64,000 bases of DNA, taken from Neoasaia chiangmaiensis (GTDB taxonomy: Bacteria > Pseudomonadota > Alphaproteobacteria > Acetobacterales > Acetobacteraceae). Both the position numbers and the translations under genes were made by a program. The notes below the pieces were generated by a model. That model was not told where the DNA came from, did not search any database, and saw only the letters and a program-made list of their open reading frames with translations. The DNA lies in assembly GCF_002005465.1 (NCBI RefSeq), contig NZ_CP014691.1, positions 1,922,001-1,986,000 on the forward strand. The letters run 5' to 3'. Positions 33,983-40,303 of this stretch are shown piece after piece; position 1 is the first letter of the stretch, and every line of letters begins with the position of its first letter.

Positions 33983-35232
33983 TGCTCCATCATGAGGCGA
34001 TCTGGACGATCGCGGTTCTGGCAACGGCGGGCGTCATCATCCGGCCGTTCCGGGTCCCGGAGTGGGTGTGGGCAGTGACAGGGGCGGCGCTCCTCATGCT
34101 GACAGGACTGATTCCGTTCTCCATGGCCGGGGCAGGTATTCTAAAGGGTGACGATGTCTATCTGTTTCTGATTGGTATGATGCTGCTCAGCGAGACCGCC
34201 CAGGCAAACGGCCTGTTTGAATGGATAGCGGCCTGGGCGGTCGATCATGCCGCAGGTTCGATGGTGAAATTGTTCACACTCGTCTATCTGGCGGGTGTCC
34301 TGGTGACGACCTTCATGTCCAACGATGCGACGGCTGTCGTGTTAACCCCGGCGGTGCTGGCAGTGGCGAACAGGGCCAGGGCCGATCCGCTTCCGTTGCT
34401 GTTCGCATGTGCGCTCATTGCCAATGCCGCCAGTTTCGTCCTGCCGGTCTCAAACCCGGCAAATCTGGTGCTGTATGACGGTGCGCTTCCTGCTCTCGGG
34501 TCGTGGATGGTGTCGTTCGCGCTGCCGTCGCTCATGGCAATTGTCATGACCTATCTGGTCTTGCGCGTCACTGAACGAAAACACCTGAGCCAGCGATGTG
34601 CGTCTCAGGTTGACGTGACGCCGTTGACGCGAGGTGGCAAGGCAGCCTTCGGAGGAATCGTGCTGACAGCGACCCTGCTTATGATGTTCTCCGCGCTCGA
34701 TCGGCCTCTCGGATTGCCGACGGCGCTTGCTGGCATTGCGACAGCTCTGGGAGTGTCCGCGTTGGCGCGACGGTCGCCATTTGCACTCGCGCGCAATATT
34801 TCATGGGGCATTCTCCCGCTCGTGGCGGGGTTGTTCGTTCTGGTCGCGGCGATCGATAGTACCGGACTGGTCGGACATGTTTCCCAATTGCTTAAGGAGG
34901 CGGCAAGGACCGATCCTGCGACTGCCGCTTTCGGGTCTGGCACCCTTCTGGCCTTCGTCTCGAACATCATGAATAACCTGCCAGCCGGATTGATCGCCAG
35001 TGAGGCAGTCGCTCAGGCTCATGCGCCGCAGCTGATGGTTGATAGCCTGCTGATAGGCGTGGATCTTGGCCCCAATCTTTCCGTGACAGGGTCTTTGGCC
35101 ACAATCCTCTGGCTCCAGGTTATCCGCCGCGGACGCGAAGATGTCGGGTTCCTGCAATTTCTGAAGGTGGGCGCCCTTGCCATGCCTGCTGCGCTGTTCA
35201 CCGCTCTTGGCGCGCGACTATTGATCGGATGA
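33979..35232 (+). CDS. ArsB/SLC13-type permease (arsenite efflux-like)
   Basis: About 417 residues with around 11 hydrophobic segments. It shows the ArsB/ion-transporter pattern in two related halves: TFMSNDATAVVLTPAVLAV in the first, followed by NAASFVLPVSNPANLVLYDGALP, and AFVSNIMNNLPAGLIASEA in the second, followed by DLGPNLSVTGSLATILW. Such permeases export arsenite/antimonite or carry organic anions. No arsR, arsC or arsA gene is nearby, so arsenic specificity is only a proposal. The start overlaps the MFS stop by four bases; the longer upstream frame is MFS shadow sequence. Confidence 0.82.
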   Translation: MMLHHEAIWTIAVLATAGVIIRPFRVPEWVWAVTGAALLMLTGLIPFSMAGAGILKGDDVYLFLIGMMLLSETAQANGLFEWIAAWAVDHAAGSMVKLFTLVYLAGVLVTTFMSNDATAVVLTPAVLAVANRARADPLPLLFACALIANAASFVLPVSNPANLVLYDGALPALGSWMVSFALPSLMAIVMTYLVLRVTERKHLSQRCASQVDVTPLTRGGKAAFGGIVLTATLLMMFSALDRPLGLPTALAGIATALGVSALARRSPFALARNISWGILPLVAGLFVLVAAIDSTGLVGHVSQLLKEAARTDPATAAFGSGTLLAFVSNIMNNLPAGLIASEAVAQAHAPQLMVDSLLIGVDLGPNLSVTGSLATILWLQVIRRGREDVGFLQFLKVGALAMPAALFTALGARLLIG

Positions 35233-35257
35233 AACGGGGTTATCGGAGACTGAAGCC

Positions 35258-35704
35258 ATGAATACTGTTGCGGCGTTTTCCTTCATCTTTGCGGCGGGCA
35301 TGTTGCAGGCCGTAGGCGCCGTGATGAACGGCGCCCTAAATAAGGCCGTGGTCAATCCATGGCTTGCCACGGCCATCTCCTTTCTACTGGTGCTTTTCCT
35401 CGCGGTAGCATTGTTCGTCTGTATGCCGAAGCCGCTGCCATCAACCGGCGATATGTCCCAAATGCCCTGGTGGGCACCTTTAGGCGGAATCACAGGGGCG
35501 GTCGCCGTGTTTGCCGGGCTCCTTCTAATTCAGAAACTAGGTGCCGGACCGGTGAATGGCATCACAATCACGGCTAATATCCTGGCCAGTCTCCTAATAG
35601 ACCACTTTGGATTGCTGCATATGGAACAGCATTCTCTCAACCCCTATCGTGTTGCGGGTGCAGTCCTAATGATCGTTGGCGTGACGTTAATTGCCAAATT
35701 CTAA
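35258..35704 (+). CDS. DMT-superfamily YdcZ/DUF606 transporter
   Basis: This 148-residue protein has five predicted helices, with FIFAAGMLQAVGAVMNGALNK in helix 1, WWAPLGGITGAVAVFAGLLLIQKLGAGPVNGITITANILASLLIDHFG in the middle and a final RVAGAVLMIVGVTLIAKF. This matches the DUF606 (YdcZ) half-size drug/metabolite transporters. These usually act as dimers or pairs; here only one is present. It lies 25 bp after the ArsB-type gene and is probably the last gene of the three-transporter operon. Confidence 0.82.
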   Translation: MNTVAAFSFIFAAGMLQAVGAVMNGALNKAVVNPWLATAISFLLVLFLAVALFVCMPKPLPSTGDMSQMPWWAPLGGITGAVAVFAGLLLIQKLGAGPVNGITITANILASLLIDHFGLLHMEQHSLNPYRVAGAVLMIVGVTLIAKF

Positions 35705-35802
35705 ACGTAACCTGCAACCGCGCCGCACCGTCTGGCGCGTCGGCGAAGTGTGACGACGGGTCGTATTCTTTCAGCCTGCACCATCGAGGTATCTGCTTGC
35801 AC

Positions 35803-35834
35803 CATTGCAGGGTTGTGCAGCGGTTGTGAGGTGA
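35803..35834 (+). repeat. Imperfect direct repeat, right copy
   Basis: Right partner of the repeat at 32616-32650, in the noncoding stretch between the YdcZ gene and the convergent LysR gene. It may be a relic of a duplicated regulatory region or of transposition. Confidence 0.5.
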
Positions 35835-35970
35835 TATTATGGAGAGGGGCAGAGTGGTTTTTTGGTGAACAAGGCCTTGGGGCGCGAAAAATAACTGCTA
35901 GCGCCCTCATGCCAGACCTAAAAATCCCGGCCAAGTATTACGTAAACCGGACATCATTCAACCCAAGTTT

Positions 35971-36864
35971 TTATCCGGCATAGCGCACGGCCTCCACGAA
36001 CAGCTTGAACGCCGCCGACGCGTTCCGCCGGTTCGGATAATAAAGATGGTAACCGGGAAGATCTGGGGTGAATTTCCCCAGGACATGGATCAGATGCCCG
36101 GTGTCGATATCCGCCTGCACCATATCCCGTGGCAGGTAAGCCAGCCCATGCCCGTCCAGGGCGGCATCGCGGATAAGGTCGATGGTATTGAGCGTCATCT
36201 GCCCCTCCAGCCGCACCCGCGTTTCCCGCCCACCGCGCATCAGACGCCAGCCATTGACGGTCTGCGATGTCGGCAGCCGCAGATTCACCGCCTTATGCTC
36301 GACAAGCCGTGCTGGAGAGGTTGGCACCGGGTGGGTGCGGAAATAGTCCGGTGATCCGACAATGGCCATGGGGATATCCGGACTAATTCGCACGGCAATC
36401 ATGTCTTTCGCAATCTCGCCGCCCAACCGGATGCCAGCGTCGAAGCGATCTGCCACCACATCCGCCAGTCCGTAATCGATGGTCACGTCCACGCGGATAT
36501 CGGGATTGTCTCGCAGAAGCTGCTTCACGCCGGGAAGGAGAATGGTTTTCGCCGCATGTTCCACGGTCGTCACCCGGATGGTGCCCGATGGACGGTCCCG
36601 CAAATCACCCAGAGAGGCCACCGCCGCGTCCAGATCATGCAGCATCGGGCCGAGCGTCGCGAGCAGCCGCTCGCCCGCTTCCGTCGGTGCCACGCTGCGG
36701 GTGGTGCGTGACAGCAGGCGCATGCCCAGCCGTTCTTCCGTCCGCCGCACGATCTGGCTCAGACCGGACTGTGCAATGCCAAGACGACGGGCCGCCTTGG
36801 TGAAGCTGCCTTCCTCGGCCACCACGACGAAAGCTGCCAGATCGGCGATTTCATCCCGCCTCAT
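35971..36864 (-). CDS. LysR-family transcriptional regulator
   Basis: This 297-residue LTTR has an N-terminal winged helix-turn-helix (FVVVAEEGSFTKAARRLGIAQSGLSQIVRRTEERLGMRLLSRTTRSVAPTEAGERLL, split over residues 12-70). A periplasmic-binding-like effector domain follows (GTIRVTTVEHAAKTILLPGV to GHGLAYLPRDMV). LTTRs of this subgroup control a divergently transcribed gene, often an oxidoreductase. Here the divergent gene has been lost and replaced by an integrase fragment, while a strong candidate operator remains 27-46 bp upstream of this start. Confidence 0.92.
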   Translation of the reverse strand: MRRDEIADLAAFVVVAEEGSFTKAARRLGIAQSGLSQIVRRTEERLGMRLLSRTTRSVAPTEAGERLLATLGPMLHDLDAAVASLGDLRDRPSGTIRVTTVEHAAKTILLPGVKQLLRDNPDIRVDVTIDYGLADVVADRFDAGIRLGGEIAKDMIAVRISPDIPMAIVGSPDYFRTHPVPTSPARLVEHKAVNLRLPTSQTVNGWRLMRGGRETRVRLEGQMTLNTIDLIRDAALDGHGLAYLPRDMVQADIDTGHLIHVLGKFTPDLPGYHLYYPNRRNASAAFKLFVEAVRYAG

Positions 36865-36890
36865 TCATCACTCCAGTGATAGGGACATGA

Positions 36891-36910
36891 CGGATTATCC
36901 GTCTAATCCG
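36891..36910. promoter_or_regulatory. LysR-type operator candidate
   Basis: Perfect 7-bp inverted repeat CGGATTA/TAATCCG with a 6-nt spacer, containing the T-N11-A pattern of LTTR boxes. It lies between the LysR gene and a well-formed start site (ACAGGAGACAGACC before ATG 36958). Confidence 0.6.
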
Positions 36911-36957
36911 CGCAATGGGTTTGTCGTACCATGCTTTCATCAACAGGAGACAGACCA

Positions 36958-37672
36958 TGCGGGCCGCACCCTACGCGGGGAATCCCGTAGACCAGCTTCA
37001 GCAAAAGCATGTGCGCGCTCTGGTGGCCAAGGAGTCCCCGTCGCCCGCGACCGCAAATAGGGTGCTTCGCCTTCTGCACCAGCTTTGCCATCATGCGATT
37101 GAACTGGGGTGGATCGACACAGACCCGACGAACGGTGTCCGGCGTATCGCCGCCAAGAGCAAAGGCATCCACCCTTGGACAGATAGTGAAATCGCTTCCT
37201 ACGAGTCGCACTGGGCGACCGGGACTCGTCCAAGGATTGCCCTGGCACTCCTTCTTTTCACCGGTCAGAGGCGCTCAGACGTGGTGCGCATGGGGCCATC
37301 GGACGTTTGGCATGGCGGTCGCGTCCATCAGCAGAAGACCGGGGCGGCGCTCATAATCCCCCTTCATGAAGATCTGAAGCGAGAGATTGATGCAGCACCA
37401 GCGGGAAAGACGTTCCTCATGACGGACCGTGGGCAGCCCTATTCGGTCAACGGCTTTTATAACTCATTCGTGAATTGGGCCAAGGAAGCGGGATAGCCGA
37501 GCGGGTGCAGCCCCCACGAATTGCGCAAGGCCGCCGCGCGCCGGTTGGCCAGTATACAAGAGCCGTTGACCAAAGGAATCTTGCCCGCGACGCGATGGTC
37601 TTAATAGCAGGATTGTCAAACCCTGCTACCGATGCACAAACCTTGGCGGAAAACTGCGGGGAAATTGACCAA
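36958..37672 (+). pseudogene. Tyrosine integrase, truncated and deleted
   Basis: ATG 36958 has a good ribosome site, but the first few codons seem to belong to a lost gene; integrase homology begins around VDQLQQKHVRALVA. A core-binding segment (TANRVLRLLHQLCHHAIELGW) leads to the catalytic-domain LALLLFTGQRRSDVVRMG (first catalytic Arg). A TAG stop follows WAKEAG at 37494. Reading on in frame gives CSPHELRKAAARRLA, the second catalytic box. About 25 residues including the third box are then deleted, and another frame gives YTRAVDQRNLARDAM, the C-terminal end, running up to tRNA-Arg. N-terminal arm-binding domain, second Arg region continuity and the catalytic Tyr context are all compromised: inactive. 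Confidence 0.75.
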
Positions 37673-37692
37673 TGGCGGACCCGAAAGGATTC
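37671..37692. repeat. tRNA-proximal attachment repeat
   Basis: The 3' end of tRNA-Arg(CCG), including the encoded CCA, duplicated at 31209-31230. The integrase relic abuts it. Confidence 0.72.
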
Positions 37693-37749
37693 GAACCTTC
37701 GACCTTCGCCTTCGGAGGGCGACGCTCTATCCAGCTGAGCTACGGGTCC
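37673..37749 (-). tRNA. tRNA-Arg (anticodon CCG)
   Basis: On the minus strand the sequence folds as a cloverleaf: acceptor GGACCCG paired with CGGGTCC, D-arm GCTC...GAGC, anticodon stem TCGCC/GGCGA with loop CTCCGAA (anticodon CCG, reading CGG), and T-loop TTCGAAT. CCA is encoded at the 3' end. It is the integration target of the 6.5-kb island. Confidence 0.95.
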
Positions 37750-37912
37750 ACGCGCCTCTCATAACCAATCCCGTGCCGCGACGCCAGCCCTGCGAGACGA
37801 ATTGTCGTCCCGGTTGTCAAAGCCTCGTTTTTTTGTGACGGGTGGCATAGTGACGGCTGGCGTCGTTTTTGCTTTGCATATGGAAAATCGTGATGAATCA
37901 GGAACGTTTTCC

Positions 37913-39181
37913 ATGCCCGACGCCGCACCCTTGCCGAACCGACGCCGTTTCCTGGCGGGCAGCAGTGCGACCGGACTCGCAACCTTGCTGCCCGGCGCAG
38001 CGGAAGCCGCGCAGAAAGGGGTGCTGACCGGCTTCGATCTGGCGCGGCGGCAGGGATTTCCCATGTTGCGGCACGGTCCTTTCGGGCTGATCGCCAATCC
38101 GACCAGCGTCGATGCGACGGGTGTGCATATTGCCGATATCCTGCATGAGACGGCGGGCGTGCCGCTCGCGGCGATGTTCGGGCCGGAACACGGTTTCCGG
38201 GGCTCGGCGCAGGCGGGGAAATCGGAAGCACGCAGCCGCGATGCGCGAACCGGCCTGCCGGTTTTCGACATCTATGCGAAATCGGGCGATGCCCTGACGG
38301 CGATCTTCCGCGCGGCGGGCATCGGTTGTGTCGTGTTCGACATTCAGGATGTGGGCGTGCGTTTCTACACCTATATCTCGACGCTGTTCGACAGCCTCGT
38401 TGCCTGCGCGCGGCTGGGTTACGAGATGATCGTCCTCGATCGCCCCAATCCCATCACGGGCCTGGACTGCGCCGGACCGGTCATGCAGCCGGGCTACGAA
38501 TCCTTCATCGGTCGCGCCGCCATTCCCATCCGGCACGGCATGACGGTGGGCGAACTGGCCCGGTTGTTCAACGCGGCGTTCGTTCCGGCATTGGCAGGCC
38601 GTCCGGCACGGTTGCGGGTCGTGGGCATGCAGGGCTGGTCACGCGATATGTGGTATGACCGGACGGGGCTGATCTGGGTTCCCCCCAGCCCGAACATGCC
38701 CAGTCTGGAGACGGCGATCGTCTATCCCGGCACATGTCTTTTCGAGGGGACGACGTTATCGGTCGGGCGTGGGACGACCATGCCGTTCGCCTATCTCGGT
38801 GGGCCGGAGGTCGACGGGGCGGCATGGGTGGCGGCGCTGCGGCGGCGCGCCCTGCCCGGCTGCGTGTTCCGGGAGACGTATTTCACGCCGGGCTTTTCGC
38901 GGCATGCGGGCGAGACGATCATGGGGCTCGAACTGATCGTTACGGATCGGCAGGCTTTCGCGCCGATCCCGACGGCGCTCACCATGCTGTCGGATGCGTT
39001 GCGGCTGGCCGGGAAACCGTTCTGGTCGGACGGGGGGCGGACGTTCGACCTTCTGGCCGGCGACGGTGATACGCGTGCGATGCTGGAACGCGGCGTGGCG
39101 CCGGAGCGGATCGTGGCGGGATGGCAGCCTGCGCTGGACCGTTTCCGCGCGCGGCGATCGGGCTATCTGCTCTATTCCTGA
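37913..39181 (+). CDS. DUF1343 protein, NamZ-like exo-beta-N-acetylmuramidase
   Basis: This 422-residue exported protein has a Tat-like leader NRRRFLAGSSATGLATLLPGAAEA. The DUF1343 core is plain: GPFGLIANPTSVDATG, MFGPEHGFRGSAQAG, GLPVFDIYA, VFDIQDVGVRFYTYISTL, VLDRPNPITG and VPPSPNMPSLETAIVYPGTCLFEGTTLSVGRGTTMPF. Characterised members (NamZ, family GH171) release terminal N-acetylmuramic acid from peptidoglycan fragments during wall recycling. ATG 37913 follows CAGGA and places the twin arginines correctly; longer starts are possible. No recycling partners (murQ, anmK) are adjacent. Confidence 0.85.
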   Translation: MPDAAPLPNRRRFLAGSSATGLATLLPGAAEAAQKGVLTGFDLARRQGFPMLRHGPFGLIANPTSVDATGVHIADILHETAGVPLAAMFGPEHGFRGSAQAGKSEARSRDARTGLPVFDIYAKSGDALTAIFRAAGIGCVVFDIQDVGVRFYTYISTLFDSLVACARLGYEMIVLDRPNPITGLDCAGPVMQPGYESFIGRAAIPIRHGMTVGELARLFNAAFVPALAGRPARLRVVGMQGWSRDMWYDRTGLIWVPPSPNMPSLETAIVYPGTCLFEGTTLSVGRGTTMPFAYLGGPEVDGAAWVAALRRRALPGCVFRETYFTPGFSRHAGETIMGLELIVTDRQAFAPIPTALTMLSDALRLAGKPFWSDGGRTFDLLAGDGDTRAMLERGVAPERIVAGWQPALDRFRARRSGYLLYS

Positions 39182-39190
39182 GGCGTGTCG

Positions 39191-40207
39191 TCAGGGATCG
39201 CCCGCGTTCCATGCGGCGGCGGCGATGTCGCCGCCCGATGGCAGTGCGTGATCCGGCCGCAGGATCCATGCGGCGATGTCGGCCGTTGCGCGGGCGCCCG
39301 CGCGGTCTCGCAGCAGGAGATGATGACCGCCGGGGATCTCGTCACGCCGGACGGCGTGGGGCAATGCGCGCCAGAACCGCGCCATCGGGCCGGGTGGCAC
39401 GAGCTGGTCATTGTCGCCATAGATCGCGAGAACCGGCAGGCGGGCATGTGTCGCGCCGGCGCGTGCCGCGGCCATGAGTTCAACCAGGCCGTGCAGGGCA
39501 TGCAGCGTGCTGCTGTGCAGGGTCAGCGGGTCGAAATACAGGCGACGCAGCGCGGCGAGATTATCGCTGGGCACGATCCGGACCGGCAGATCGCTGCCAT
39601 CGAAGCGCCAGTAGGGTGCGACGGCATCCATGACCGCCAGGGTCGCGCGGGAAGCATCGTCCAGCCGCCAGACGGCGGGTGCGACGAGGATGGTGCCTGC
39701 GATCGGGGTGGGATCGGGTTCCTCGTCCAGCCGCAGGGCGACCGCGCCGCCCATGCTCTCGCCCATGACGAAAAGCGGCGTTGCGGGATACTGGGCGTGC
39801 AGCCAGGCGGCTTCCTCCCGCGCGTCGGCGACCATGCGTTCGGTGCTGGTCCAGCCGCCGCGGCCGGGTGCCTGACCGAAGCCGCGCTGGTCGGGCGCGA
39901 AGATGGCGATACCCTGCCGCACGAGTTTGGGGGCGGGCATTTCCCATGCATCCCGGCTGTCGCCGAAGCCGTGCAGCGCCAGCACGATGGCACGGGGTTG
40001 CGCGGGCGGGCGCCAGATGCGCACGGGAATACGGGCGCCGTCCGAGAGTGTGAGCGTCGTATCCGGCGGAATCAGCGCGGCTTCCTGGCCATGGGGATGC
40101 GGGACGCGGCGGGGCGTGCCGGCACAGGCGGAGAGCAGGGCCGCCAGCGCGCAGGCGGCGAGAATGCCGGTGCGGCGTTTTGAAAAGAACGTGAAACGGC
40201 CTATCAT
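39191..40207 (-). CDS. Lipoprotein alpha/beta hydrolase (lysophospholipase-like)
   Basis: This 338-residue protein has a lipobox signal (LAALLSAC, lipidated Cys about 28), so it is membrane-anchored. The serine hydrolase fold has VLALHGFGDSRDAWE (oxyanion region), nucleophile elbow GESMGG, catalytic Asp in IYGDNDQLVPP and His in GGHHLLLRD, as in monoacylglycerol lipase/S33-type enzymes. It probably cleaves lipid or ester substrates in the periplasm. It converges on the DUF1343 gene and is divergent from polA. Confidence 0.87.
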   Translation of the reverse strand: MIGRFTFFSKRRTGILAACALAALLSACAGTPRRVPHPHGQEAALIPPDTTLTLSDGARIPVRIWRPPAQPRAIVLALHGFGDSRDAWEMPAPKLVRQGIAIFAPDQRGFGQAPGRGGWTSTERMVADAREEAAWLHAQYPATPLFVMGESMGGAVALRLDEEPDPTPIAGTILVAPAVWRLDDASRATLAVMDAVAPYWRFDGSDLPVRIVPSDNLAALRRLYFDPLTLHSSTLHALHGLVELMAAARAGATHARLPVLAIYGDNDQLVPPGPMARFWRALPHAVRRDEIPGGHHLLLRDRAGARATADIAAWILRPDHALPSGGDIAAAAWNAGDP

Positions 40208-40303
40208 CGGCGCAGTATCCGCTGTCCTGCCGTTTCGGCCAAGCGCCCGAAGGGGAATGTTCTTGTCTTATCCGTTCCTGATCCGTTTCGACGGGCATCG
40301 CGC

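Larger units (their letters stand above)
31209..37692. mobile_element. Integrated element at tRNA-Arg(CCG)
   Basis: A block of about 6.5 kb is flanked by 22-nt direct repeats (31209-31230 and 37671-37692, 21 of 22 identical). The right copy is the 3' end of tRNA-Arg, and a tyrosine-integrase pseudogene lies directly beside it, the standard architecture of tRNA-targeted integration. Cargo from left to right: a small membrane protein, two orphan genes, an MFS transporter, an ArsB-type permease, a YdcZ-type transporter and a LysR regulator. Loss of an intact integrase means it can no longer excise by itself. Confidence 0.72.
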
